A program made the translations under genes and the position numbers. The notes beneath the pieces were generated by a model. That model worked only from the letters and a program-made list of their open reading frames with translations. It had not been told where the DNA came from and did no database searches. Shown piece after piece: positions 27,597-37,842 of a DNA stretch of 64,000 nt; the first letter of the stretch is position 1, and every line of letters begins with the position of its first letter. The stretch spans positions 310,001 through 374,000 of the forward strand of contig NZ_OY763421.1 in NCBI RefSeq assembly GCF_963667555.1, written 5' to 3'. This DNA comes from an uncultured Methanolobus sp. (lineage in GTDB: Archaea > Halobacteriota > Methanosarcinia > Methanosarcinales > Methanosarcinaceae).

Positions 27597-30500
27597 ATGA
27601 CGGATAGGAAAAAAATTGCATTCATCTTCATACTTTTAATGTTCTTTACACCACTTGCCTCGGCAAACAACGACAACCTCATCTTCTTAAAAGCAGGTCA
27701 GATAGATACTGATCAGCTTCTGGAAGGCAACACCACCGAACCTGATCCAATGTCAGTTCAGGTCAATAGTGGACTACCGGACAGTTCTTACAAATATTAC
27801 CTTGTTCAGTTCGATGGCATTGTGCAGCCTGAATGGAAAGAAACTGTACAGGCAGCGGGTGCTGAGATATTTGATTATATTCCTGACAATACTTTTGTGC
27901 TGAAAATGAATGGAACCGTCAGGGATCATGTTGCTTCTCTTGAATTTGTGCGCTGGGTTGGCGAGTATTTACCTGAGTATAAGTACGATCTCATTCCGCA
28001 AGAAGATGAGGATCAAATATCAATAAATGAAATGCAATTTGAAACAATAGATCTGAATGTAATTCTTTTTGAAGAGCAAAGTGCTGATGAAGTCATTCAG
28101 GCTATCACAGCTATCAATGGAGCTGTAATCAGCAGTTCAGGCAGAATACTAACGATTGTTTTACCTGAAAACCAGATCGATTCCCTTGCAGCAATAAGCG
28201 GGGTCAGCTGGATAGAAAAATCCTATGAGGTTGTTCTATTTAACGATGTTGCAGCTGGAATAATGCAAGTGGACACCGTACACAATGACATCGGACTCAA
28301 TGGAAGCGGACAGATCGTTGCTGTATGTGACACCGGACTGGATACAGGTGTGGACGACAGTTCGATGCATCCGGATTTTTCAGGCAGGATCATAAGTTTA
28401 ATTGACTATTTTGGTGATGGTGCAGCCGATGATGCAGAGTCATGGCTCAATGGTGGACATGGAACCCATGTCGCAGGTTCAGTACTGGGAGACGGTACAA
28501 TGTCAGGTGGCCAGTATAAAGGAATGGCACCTGAAGCAGGGTTGGTTTTTGAAGCTGTTCAGGACAGCTCAACTGGAGGTATGAATATTACTTATTCAAA
28601 CCTCGACGATATTTTCCAGGATGCATATGATCTTGGAGCAAGGATACACACCAATAGCTGGGGTTATGAATCCGGCTTGGGGAATTATACCATTCCTTCC
28701 AATATAGTCGATGAATTCATGTGGGAACATCCTGACATGCTGATATTGTTCTCAGCAGGAAATTCAGGAACAGATAATGATAAAGATGGTGTTATCGACA
28801 TTAATTCGACCTCGCCCCCGGCAACGTCGAAGAACTGTATTGCAGTAGGCGCATCAGAGAGTTACAGGCCTGTGAAGCTATCTACTTACGGTAGTCGTTT
28901 TGCACTTCCCATATTCAATGATACAAAAGCAGATGATGTAGATGGTATTGCCGCTTTTAGTAGCAGAGGCCCCACAGACGATGGGAGAATAAAACCCGAC
29001 CTTGTGGCTCCGGGTACTTACATAGCTTCCACAAAGTCCAGTTATGTTACCTGGTATGACTGGGGATCGATCGATAACAATTATGCATACATGGGTGGCA
29101 CAAGTATGGCAACACCACTTGTTGCAGGTTCTGCTGCACTTGTGAGAGAGTATTACACTGAAATTGAAAATGTGGCAAGTCCGAGTGCTGCCCTTCTGAA
29201 AGCCACTCTCATAAACGGTGCAGCTGACATGACTCCCGGACAATACGGTGAAGGTGATGACCAGGAGATAACCGGCAGACCTGATAATTCACAGGGCTGG
29301 GGTCGTGTTGATGTTGCAGGTTCCTTAATGGCTGACTATCCGGATGTGATCGCTTATTATGACAGTGAATCCCTGAGCACAGGTGAAACATGGACTCATA
29401 CCTATGATTACATTGAAAGTAAAGAGTCTTTAAGAGCAACTCTTGTATGGACTGACTACCCAGCTTCATTAACTGCAAGTAAGTCACTTGTAAATGACCT
29501 TGACTTCAATATTACAGATTCTTCCATTATCTATTACGGAAACGGCGGTTCTGATTATGATCGCATCAATAATGTTGAAGGTATCGAAATAAATAGCGTT
29601 TCTGATGATGATTATACTTTTAGTGTCAATGGTACAGGTATAAATAAGGGAGGAGAACAGCCTTTTGCGCTTGTAGCTTCTTTCACATGTGACAACAATG
29701 AATTCCCGGCTCCCGGTACACAGGCTGACAGCAGGAATACTCCTGTATCAACCGATGTTGTTCATCCGCAGGGTGTTGATCCTGATTCTATCGTTATGAT
29801 AGTAAATGAGGTTCCTGTAACATTTGATGCTACTCCGGTAACAGACGGATACAGGATAGAATACAACAGCGCTTCATCATACACAACCGGTGAATACAAT
29901 GTATCCGTATCAGCTAGTACGGAAACCGGACAGGACTTCTCTTATTCATGGAATTTCACAGTTGATGCGGAAGCGTCTAACAACGCTCCTGTTCTTTCAC
30001 ATATCGAAAGCAGGACTGTCAGTGAAACCTATCCTCTGACAATTGAGCTTTCAGCAACCGATGATGACGGTGACACACTTACCTTTGGTACCAACGCAAG
30101 CTTTGGTACACTCACTGGTGATACTTTCACCTGGACTCCGGATTTCTATGAAGCAGGAATCTACAATGTGGAGTTCAATGTAACTGATGGCATTGACGTT
30201 GATTCGCAGACCGTACAAATTACCGTAACAAACCTTGACAGAAAACCTGTACTTTCAGATATAGGTAACAAGACCGTAAATGAGAATTCGCCTCTTGTTT
30301 TCAAGGTCACAGCAACAGATGCAGACAATGATCCAATAACTTATTCTGTAACCAACATGCCGGCAAATGCCAGTTTTGATACGAGCAGCGGGGAATTCAG
30401 CTGGACACCTGCATATGATCAGTCTGGTGCCTACATCGTAGAATTCGTTGCATCAGCTAACGGACTTGATGATTCAGAACAGGTAACAATAACCGTTGTC

Positions 30501-33104
30501 GATGTGGACAGAAGTCCGGTTCTTGCTGATATCAGTAACAAACAAATTGACGAGAACAAGTCTCTTGTCTTCACAATTTCCGCCACTGATCCTGACGGAT
30601 TAAGCACGATAACCTATTCTGCAAATGATATGCCTGCGGGAGCAGTTCTTGACCAGGATTCCGGCGAATTTTCATGGACTCCACTGTACGATCAGTCAGG
30701 AAGCTACGATGTAGAATTTGTTGCTACTTCAAATGGTCTTACAGATTCTCAGACCATAACTATCACAGTTCTTAATGTTGACAGGGCACCGGTTCTTAGA
30801 TCAATTGGCGGTCAGACAATTGATGAGAACCAGACACTAACATTTACAATATCTGCAACAGACCCTGATGGGGATTCAGTTGTCTATTCAGTTGTCGATT
30901 TGCCTTCAGGTGCTACTTTCAATGCTTCAAGCGGTGAGTTCATCTGGACACCGGGTTATGGAACATCAAACAACTACAATGTTGAGTTCATTGCATCAGC
31001 TAATGGTCTGGAAGATTCGGAAACAATTACAATTTATGTCGGTGATGTTGACAGACCGCCGGTTCTTGATGATATAGGGGATAGGTCAGTTGATGAGAAT
31101 GAGGAACTGGCATTCACAGTCTCTGCAAACGATCCTGACGGAGATTCCGTAACATATTCATCCATTGGTCTTCCGCAGGGAGCTTCTTTCAGCTCATCAA
31201 GCGGAGATTTCACCTGGACTCCGTCTTATGATGATTCAGGAGACCACACTGTTGAGTTTATAGCATCAGCCAATGGTCTGGAAGACTCTGAAACCATCAT
31301 TATTACAGTAAACAATGTTGACAGAGCACCGGTATTGAACTTTATAGGTGACAGGTCACTTAGTGAGAATGAGGTGTTGAGTTTCACCATATCCGCAATT
31401 GACCCTGATGGGGAAGATGTGACATATCGCGCTGAAGGTGTGCCAGTTAATGCGACATTTAACACGGCAACCAGACAATTTAGCTGGGCAACGGGTTATG
31501 ATGATTCCGGTTCCTATGATGTGACTTTCACTGCCAGTTCAAATGCTCTCAACGATTCAGAGACCATTACAATAAAGGTTTCAAATGTTGACAGGCCGGT
31601 AACGCTAGACCCTGTTGATGACTTTACCGTAAACGAAAGTGAAGTGGTTGACTTCATAATCTCAGGAAATGACCCTGACGGAGATGATGTTGTTTATTCG
31701 TCTCTCGACAATCCTTTAGGTTCTACTCTTGATGCAAATTCCGGACAGTTCTACTGGCTGACAGGTTACACAGATTCAGGTTCATATGAGGTAGAGTTCA
31801 CAGCCACTGCAAACGGTACCACTGCCTCACAGTCAATGACGATAACTGTCAATAATGTTGACAGAGAACCTGAACTTGCAACTATTGGCAGCAAGACCGT
31901 AAATGAGAATTCAACTCTTACATTCAATGTTTCTGCAACAGATGCAGATGGTGATTCCGTGATATATTCTGCAAGCGGTTTGCCAGATGGTTCTGAATTT
32001 GATACTGCCACAGGAGTATTTGAATGGACTACGGATTATACAGATTCAGGTAATTACAGTGTTAATTTCACTGCAACTGCAAATGGTCTGAAAGATCATG
32101 AAAATGTCAGCATAACGGTAGTAAATATTAATGCTCCACCGCAGTTCCAGTCTATATCATCACAGACAGTTCTTGCATCTGATAACCTTCAGTTCACACT
32201 GAATGCAACTGATGTTGACAATAATACTCTGGTGTATTCAGCGGATAGTTTACCTGATGGCGCGGATTTCAATGCTACAAGTCTTTTGTTCAACTGGACA
32301 CCTGCATCCAATCAGACTGGAAATTATTATGCGAATTTCACAGTTACTGACAGCCAGTATTATGATTTCCTCAACGTTTCGATCACAGTGACCAATACCA
32401 CATCAGCTGCAGTTACCACAAGCTCTGCTGCCGGTGGCGGCGGAGGAGGTGGCGGTGGCGGTACCTCCGGTGAAGAGTACGAGAACATCGCAGTAAAGGA
32501 TGTAAGCTCTGTCTTTGTTGGAACAGGTGATGTCATGTTTGAATTCTACAAGGACGGTAACGATATTCGGTACGTCAGTTATGGGTCACTTAAGAATTCA
32601 GGAACCATTTCAGCGACCATTGAGGTACTGGTGGACAGATCAGCATTTGTCAGCTCCCTGCCTTCAGGAGAGGTTTACAAGAACATAAACATCTGGGTCG
32701 GAAAGGTAGGATATGCAACAGATGCTAATATCGCCAATCCTGTGATAGGTTTCAGAGTTGACAGGAACTGGGTGGAGAACAATGGCATTGCTCCGGATTC
32801 CATAGCACTTTACAGGTATGAGAGCGGCTGGGACAAGCTCACCACCAGGCAGACAGGTTCTGATGACAACTACCTGTACTTTGAGGCCAGCACATCAGGA
32901 TTCTCTACGTTTGTAATTACCGGTGAAGTTGAAAGAGTGAACAGTCCTGTGGATGAGGAAACAAATTTTACACCGGAAACCATCGAGACCAATTCAAATG
33001 TTACAACGGAAGAAACAGAACCTGAGAACACTTTGAATACACTTTCAGGCTTTATCACATGCCTGATACTTACATTTGTCTGCTTCCTCAACAGGAAGCA
33101 GTGA
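27597..33104 (+). CDS. Secreted subtilisin-family (S8) protease with nine Ig/cadherin-like repeats
   Basis: The 1,835-residue protein should be exported and cut peptide bonds outside the cell. Seen in order: signal peptide (about 1-23); a propeptide-like region (about 40-225); the S8 domain with Asp245 (VCDTGLDTG), His288 (GGHGTHVAG) and Ser503 (GGTSMATP); a jelly-roll-like region; nine repeats of about 89 residues (about 796-1597) with the pattern PVL..IG...V.EN..L.F...ATD.DGD, which resemble putative Ig or cadherin-like domains with Asp-rich calcium sites; a ten-glycine run near 1613; a PGF-pre-PGF domain (about 1625-1775); and a C-terminal membrane helix ending NRKQ. PGF-pre-PGF normally precedes a PGF-CTERM sorting signal, but only a GF in LSGF is left here. 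The next gene is a paralogue. It may mature or turn over surface proteins; substrates are unknown. Confidence 0.88.
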   Translation: MTDRKKIAFIFILLMFFTPLASANNDNLIFLKAGQIDTDQLLEGNTTEPDPMSVQVNSGLPDSSYKYYLVQFDGIVQPEWKETVQAAGAEIFDYIPDNTFVLKMNGTVRDHVASLEFVRWVGEYLPEYKYDLIPQEDEDQISINEMQFETIDLNVILFEEQSADEVIQAITAINGAVISSSGRILTIVLPENQIDSLAAISGVSWIEKSYEVVLFNDVAAGIMQVDTVHNDIGLNGSGQIVAVCDTGLDTGVDDSSMHPDFSGRIISLIDYFGDGAADDAESWLNGGHGTHVAGSVLGDGTMSGGQYKGMAPEAGLVFEAVQDSSTGGMNITYSNLDDIFQDAYDLGARIHTNSWGYESGLGNYTIPSNIVDEFMWEHPDMLILFSAGNSGTDNDKDGVIDINSTSPPATSKNCIAVGASESYRPVKLSTYGSRFALPIFNDTKADDVDGIAAFSSRGPTDDGRIKPDLVAPGTYIASTKSSYVTWYDWGSIDNNYAYMGGTSMATPLVAGSAALVREYYTEIENVASPSAALLKATLINGAADMTPGQYGEGDDQEITGRPDNSQGWGRVDVAGSLMADYPDVIAYYDSESLSTGETWTHTYDYIESKESLRATLVWTDYPASLTASKSLVNDLDFNITDSSIIYYGNGGSDYDRINNVEGIEINSVSDDDYTFSVNGTGINKGGEQPFALVASFTCDNNEFPAPGTQADSRNTPVSTDVVHPQGVDPDSIVMIVNEVPVTFDATPVTDGYRIEYNSASSYTTGEYNVSVSASTETGQDFSYSWNFTVDAEASNNAPVLSHIESRTVSETYPLTIELSATDDDGDTLTFGTNASFGTLTGDTFTWTPDFYEAGIYNVEFNVTDGIDVDSQTVQITVTNLDRKPVLSDIGNKTVNENSPLVFKVTATDADNDPITYSVTNMPANASFDTSSGEFSWTPAYDQSGAYIVEFVASANGLDDSEQVTITVVDVDRSPVLADISNKQIDENKSLVFTISATDPDGLSTITYSANDMPAGAVLDQDSGEFSWTPLYDQSGSYDVEFVATSNGLTDSQTITITVLNVDRAPVLRSIGGQTIDENQTLTFTISATDPDGDSVVYSVVDLPSGATFNASSGEFIWTPGYGTSNNYNVEFIASANGLEDSETITIYVGDVDRPPVLDDIGDRSVDENEELAFTVSANDPDGDSVTYSSIGLPQGASFSSSSGDFTWTPSYDDSGDHTVEFIASANGLEDSETIIITVNNVDRAPVLNFIGDRSLSENEVLSFTISAIDPDGEDVTYRAEGVPVNATFNTATRQFSWATGYDDSGSYDVTFTASSNALNDSETITIKVSNVDRPVTLDPVDDFTVNESEVVDFIISGNDPDGDDVVYSSLDNPLGSTLDANSGQFYWLTGYTDSGSYEVEFTATANGTTASQSMTITVNNVDREPELATIGSKTVNENSTLTFNVSATDADGDSVIYSASGLPDGSEFDTATGVFEWTTDYTDSGNYSVNFTATANGLKDHENVSITVVNINAPPQFQSISSQTVLASDNLQFTLNATDVDNNTLVYSADSLPDGADFNATSLLFNWTPASNQTGNYYANFTVTDSQYYDFLNVSITVTNTTSAAVTTSSAAGGGGGGGGGGTSGEEYENIAVKDVSSVFVGTGDVMFEFYKDGNDIRYVSYGSLKNSGTISATIEVLVDRSAFVSSLPSGEVYKNINIWVGKVGYATDANIANPVIGFRVDRNWVENNGIAPDSIALYRYESGWDKLTTRQTGSDDNYLYFEASTSGFSTFVITGEVERVNSPVDEETNFTPETIETNSNVTTEETEPENTLNTLSGFITCLILTFVCFLNRKQ
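29983..32390 (+). repeat. Nine tandem Ig/cadherin-like repeats in the protease gene
   Basis: Nine units of about 267 bp (89 codons) follow each other, with boundaries near motifs such as DRSPVLAD, DRAPVLRS and DRPPVLDD. They are diverged at base level, unlike the CobN-like repeats of the first gene. Confidence 0.85.
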
Positions 33105-33167
33105 TTTCTTTTTTCCCAGTCCTAATTCTATTTATAAACACTCTTATTTATTTTATTACACGGTATG

Positions 33168-33178
33168 TATAAATATAT
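33168..33178 (+). promoter_or_regulatory. TATA box of the second subtilisin gene
   Basis: TATAAATATAT lies about 46 nt before the chosen start at 33224 in a strongly AT-rich gap, which would give a leader of about 20 nt. Confidence 0.45.
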
Positions 33179-33223
33179 TTATTATAATACATGTTTATTC
33201 GAAATAATATCCGAGGATGGCTT

Positions 33224-36200
33224 ATGCACTCTAAAAACAATATCCTGATCGTTTTTATCCTGATGATTCTTATTACATCTTCTGCATCTGCAGGAATTAA
33301 TAATGCTGATCTGACAAACGATGACCTACTTCTTTTAAAGGCCGGACATGTGAATACAACTGATACAGGTGAAGACCAATATGGATTCTTATCCGTATCT
33401 TCTTTTTCAGAGGATGCCTTTGATTATTACATCATACAGTTCTCCGGTCCTGTAAGGGAGCAATGGAAACAGGATATAGGTTTAACAGGTGCAGAACTCT
33501 ACACTTACGTTCCAAATAATGCATTTATTGCCAGAATGAATGCAAGCTCGCTGACTCAGGTACAAAGCCTGGATTTTGTAAAATGGGTCGGTGAATACAG
33601 GCCATCTTACAAATACGATCTAGAAATAGTAACAAATAGCGATACAGGTCCAGGATTTGCTTCAGTTGGAACTGAAGAAACACAGACATATCATATTTCC
33701 CTTTTCTCTGCAGACGAATACGTAAAAGTCATCGAATCACTTGAATTATCCGGTGTTGAGGTTCTCGGTGGTTCCGGGAAAATAATCCGAGTGCAGGCAT
33801 CAGGCGACCAGATTGATGCAATATCTTCCATCACAGGAATAAGCTGGATAGAAGAGTACGTCCGGCCAACTTTTGATAATGATGAAGCTGCGGAGATAAT
33901 CACTACCGATGTAATTCACAATACATACGGGCTCAATGGAAGCGGGCAGATAGTTGCGGTTGCAGATACCGGAATTGATATTGGTGTCGACAACGAGTCA
34001 ATGCATGCTGACCTGAGAGGCAGGATTATTGCAATATTCGATATTGCAGAAGACGGAAGCGCTGCTGATGTAGCATCCGGGCACGGTACCCATGTTTCAG
34101 GCTCAGTTCTGGGTAACGGAAGTCTTTCAGGAGGCCAGTATGCAGGAATGGCACCTGAAGCACAACTTGTGATGCAGGCTCTGGCAGACGGTTCAGATAA
34201 TTTGTACCTTCCTTCCGGTGGTCTGGAGGAATTGTTCCAGCAGGCCTATAACGAAGGTGCAAGGATACACACCAATAGTTGGGGTTCTGATACATACGGA
34301 TTATACACAGACTACTCAGAAGCCGTCGATCAGTTCATGTGGGACCATCCCGATATGCTGATACTTTTCTCAGCTGGAAACGAGGGAATTGATTCTGATA
34401 GAGATGGAGTAATTGATTCAGATTCCATAGGATCCCCGGCAACAGCCAAGAACTGTCTGACCGTGGGTGCATCTGAGAACAATCGTTCATCTCTTACCAG
34501 TACTTATGGAATAGCATGGCCTTCTGATTACCCTGTATCTCCGATATATGTGGATAGGATTGCGGATGATATCACTGGAATTGCTGCGTTCAGCAGCCGT
34601 GGTCCGACTGATGACGGCAGGATAAAACCGGATGTAGTTGCTCCGGGTACTTTCATCATTTCTACCAGATCCAGTGTTGCAAGTGGAACCGGATGGGGTA
34701 CTGTAAGCGGGAACAGTAATTATCTGTACATGGGCGGAACCAGTATGTCCACACCTATCACAGCCGGATCAGCTGTTCTTGTAAGGGAATACTATACTGA
34801 AGTTGAAAACCTCAGCAGCCCAAGCGCATCACTACTTAAAGCTACGATAATTAATGGCGCTTGTAATATAACTCCGGGACAATACGGAACCGGAGACGAT
34901 CAGGAGATCGATGGAAGACCTGATTATTCTCAGGGCTGGGGACGTGTTGATATCGAGAACTCAATTTATCCGCAGTCTCCTGTTGTCATGAGATACTACG
35001 ATCATGTCCCTCTCAATTACAGTGAGTCATGGAATGTCAGTTACGATATACTCCATACATCCAGACCTTTAAGAGTAACTCTGGTATGGACCGATTATCC
35101 GGGTAGCTCTTTAGTTGAGGCACAACTTGTGAACAATCTCGATCTTATCGTGGAAGCTCCAGATGGTACATATTATGGGAACGGTGCTCCTGACACAGTC
35201 AATAACGTGGAAGGCGTTGAACTGCTGGAACCGGTTGCAGGTACTTACACAATAATAGTCAACGGAACAAATGTGCCACAGGGTCCGCAGAATTTTTCAC
35301 TTGTACTTTCTTACGGAGAAGTCAGTAATATCTACATGTACCCTGAACATAATTCCTATACAACCAACGCAACAACTGAAGTCTACATGAATCTGACACA
35401 TGTGGATGGGATAAACTCAAGTTCCATTGAAATGCAAATTGACGGTTCATCGGTGTCATATTTACTGGAAGCTATATCATCCGGTTATAAGGTTCAAAAC
35501 CTGACCGCTCAGCCTTATTCCGAAGGATTCCATAATGTGTCTGTGAGTGCACTTACAGATCAGGATGAAGAAGTGAATTATGGCTGGAGATTCTATGTCA
35601 GTGTTGAGGACAACATACTGACAATCCAGAGCCCTCTGGAAAATTCAGTAATGGAGGATAACATTCTCATCAATGCCAGCAGCACTAAATGGTGTGATTT
35701 CTGGTATAACATTGATGGTGGAGTAAATTCCACAATTGAATCTGGTTTTTCATTCAACACAAGTGTGAGTACAACAGAAGGACAACATAACATTACAGTG
35801 TTTGCAGAAGATCTTACAGGATATACTAATTCAACAACTGTAAGCTTTTATTTTAGTACAGAAGAAAATGTTATCACCATAAATGGAATTGAAGACGGAT
35901 CTGTAGTATACGATGTGTTTGATATTAATGTAAGCAACAGGAAAATGTGCAATTTTAGTTATACTGTTGAAAGTGGAAACAGTAGTGCTACATATAATAA
36001 TACTGATCCACTGAGTTTCTCATACAATACGACCGTTCATCCAATAGCAGTAGGTCAGAATACTCTGACAGTATTTGCTACAGATATTACAAACAATACA
36101 AATTCAACAACTGTAAATTTCACATTGCTGGTTAATTCTCCAACAATAACCTCCCCGCAGTCAGGAACTATCTATTACATTCCTACAACCACCTTTTCAC

Positions 36201-37804
36201 TAAACGGAACAGTGGAACACGTAAACAATGTCTCGGTATATGTTAATTCGAATCTTACCAATGAATCATGGCCGGTCTCAAACAATATGTTCAATGTGAC
36301 CAATGTTCCACTTTCAAATGGTACCAATACTATTGAGGTTTATTCCATGTTTGATGATCTTCCTGTTAATTCCACCACGCTATACATCAGTCTTGGTCAG
36401 ACAGTGGATACAAGTTCGGGTGATCTGGTAACTGTAACCGTTCCTGGAATAGATGCTAATGTGAGTAACCCGGTTTTCAATTTCAATATAAGCGGTACAT
36501 CATCCAACCCTGGGAATATTTCTGCTTCAGTAGTTAGAGGAACCCAACCGGGAAGCGGCTCATCACTTACAGGAACTGTGCTGGGTATACGGGTCTATAA
36601 TGAATCAGACCTGAATTATTCATACCAGTTTGGCAGGAATGTCTCCCTTACACTTGGCTATGATCCATATCTTGTAAATAACATTACCAAACTTGCAGTT
36701 GGCTGGTATAATACTGATGAAGGAGTGTGGATACCTTACAGGAGTACCGTTAATACTACTGCACATACGGTTACTGCAAACATAACTCATCTGAGCATTT
36801 ATGCTCCTCTGGAGGATAATACGGCACCTGTTATCAGTAGCGTGACAAACTCCAGCACATCTTCAACTGTCACTCTTACGTGGGAATCTTCAGAAGATAC
36901 TGATCATGTGGAAGTTTGGACGAATAACTCTCTCCTTGGAAATTATTCCGGTTCAGGAATGACAGAGTCCGGCCTTAGTGCCAGCACTCTTTACAATTAC
37001 AGCCTGCGTGCTGTTGACTTTGTGGGAAATGCAGGTGACTGGTACAACACATCAGTAAGAACAAGTGCTGCAACAAGCACAATCTCTACTACCTCTTCCG
37101 GTGGCGGAGGAGGCGGTGGAGGCGGAGGTGGTTCTACCGGTGAGGATGTTGATAATATTGAATTTAAGGATGTACTTTCTGTGTATGCAGGAAAGGATGA
37201 CCTTGTGGACTTTGATTTCACCAAGGAGCAGAATGAGATAGATTATGTCCGCTACACTTCACTGAAGAATGCAGGTAAGATCAGTGTGACTATAGAGATG
37301 CTGAAAAACACATCTGCACTTGCAGACAAAGCGGCTTCAGGACTTGTTTACAGAAATGTGAACATATGGGTTGGAAAGACTGGCTATGCCACAGAGAATA
37401 ATATCAAAGATCCTGTAATTGGTTTCATGGTCAGTAAAAAGTGGGTTGATGATAATGATGTCAACGTTGGCACCATTTCACTCAATCGTTACAGTGATGA
37501 TGTCTGGACTAAACTTGCTACTGAGCAGACAGGTGAAGATGAGGATTATTATTACTTTGAGGCAAGTACGCCAGGATTCTCTCCGTTTGCTATAACTGCA
37601 GATATTCCGATCACTCTTGATACGGAGAATGAGGGAACTGTTTTGCAGAAAGTCGAAACCGGATCCGAACCGGAAAGTGTTGGTGAAGAGGCAGAAGCAG
37701 CAACTGGTGACAATGAGGAGAAAAGCACACCTGCAATCTCAGGTATTGTAACTTTGCTGATACTTGCAGTTGCATCAGTGCTTATCAGGAAACAGCAAAA
37801 TTAA
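33224..37804 (+). CDS. Secreted subtilisin-family (S8) protease with PGF-pre-PGF domain
   Basis: I chose the ATG at 33224 because GAGG lies 7 nt before it and the signal peptide then starts at residue 1; an ATG at 33191 adds 11 residues. The 1,526-residue protein has a signal peptide (to about 23), a propeptide-like region similar to the preceding gene's, the S8 domain with Asp248, His287 and Ser507 (GGTSMSTP), a region of Ser/Thr/Asn-rich beta modules (about 690-1290) with many glycosylation sequons, an eleven-glycine run, a PGF-pre-PGF domain and a C-terminal helix ending IRKQQN. The catalytic half is closely related to the preceding protease, but the middle modules are different, so the pair is a tandem duplication whose stalk regions diverged. 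No clear PGF motif remains at the C-terminus. Confidence 0.87.
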   Translation: MHSKNNILIVFILMILITSSASAGINNADLTNDDLLLLKAGHVNTTDTGEDQYGFLSVSSFSEDAFDYYIIQFSGPVREQWKQDIGLTGAELYTYVPNNAFIARMNASSLTQVQSLDFVKWVGEYRPSYKYDLEIVTNSDTGPGFASVGTEETQTYHISLFSADEYVKVIESLELSGVEVLGGSGKIIRVQASGDQIDAISSITGISWIEEYVRPTFDNDEAAEIITTDVIHNTYGLNGSGQIVAVADTGIDIGVDNESMHADLRGRIIAIFDIAEDGSAADVASGHGTHVSGSVLGNGSLSGGQYAGMAPEAQLVMQALADGSDNLYLPSGGLEELFQQAYNEGARIHTNSWGSDTYGLYTDYSEAVDQFMWDHPDMLILFSAGNEGIDSDRDGVIDSDSIGSPATAKNCLTVGASENNRSSLTSTYGIAWPSDYPVSPIYVDRIADDITGIAAFSSRGPTDDGRIKPDVVAPGTFIISTRSSVASGTGWGTVSGNSNYLYMGGTSMSTPITAGSAVLVREYYTEVENLSSPSASLLKATIINGACNITPGQYGTGDDQEIDGRPDYSQGWGRVDIENSIYPQSPVVMRYYDHVPLNYSESWNVSYDILHTSRPLRVTLVWTDYPGSSLVEAQLVNNLDLIVEAPDGTYYGNGAPDTVNNVEGVELLEPVAGTYTIIVNGTNVPQGPQNFSLVLSYGEVSNIYMYPEHNSYTTNATTEVYMNLTHVDGINSSSIEMQIDGSSVSYLLEAISSGYKVQNLTAQPYSEGFHNVSVSALTDQDEEVNYGWRFYVSVEDNILTIQSPLENSVMEDNILINASSTKWCDFWYNIDGGVNSTIESGFSFNTSVSTTEGQHNITVFAEDLTGYTNSTTVSFYFSTEENVITINGIEDGSVVYDVFDINVSNRKMCNFSYTVESGNSSATYNNTDPLSFSYNTTVHPIAVGQNTLTVFATDITNNTNSTTVNFTLLVNSPTITSPQSGTIYYIPTTTFSLNGTVEHVNNVSVYVNSNLTNESWPVSNNMFNVTNVPLSNGTNTIEVYSMFDDLPVNSTTLYISLGQTVDTSSGDLVTVTVPGIDANVSNPVFNFNISGTSSNPGNISASVVRGTQPGSGSSLTGTVLGIRVYNESDLNYSYQFGRNVSLTLGYDPYLVNNITKLAVGWYNTDEGVWIPYRSTVNTTAHTVTANITHLSIYAPLEDNTAPVISSVTNSSTSSTVTLTWESSEDTDHVEVWTNNSLLGNYSGSGMTESGLSASTLYNYSLRAVDFVGNAGDWYNTSVRTSAATSTISTTSSGGGGGGGGGGGSTGEDVDNIEFKDVLSVYAGKDDLVDFDFTKEQNEIDYVRYTSLKNAGKISVTIEMLKNTSALADKAASGLVYRNVNIWVGKTGYATENNIKDPVIGFMVSKKWVDDNDVNVGTISLNRYSDDVWTKLATEQTGEDEDYYYFEASTPGFSPFAITADIPITLDTENEGTVLQKVETGSEPESVGEEAEAATGDNEEKSTPAISGIVTLLILAVASVLIRKQQN

Positions 37805-37842
37805 TATTCAACTCCATCCCATTTAGCGCCGGAGATATCAAG

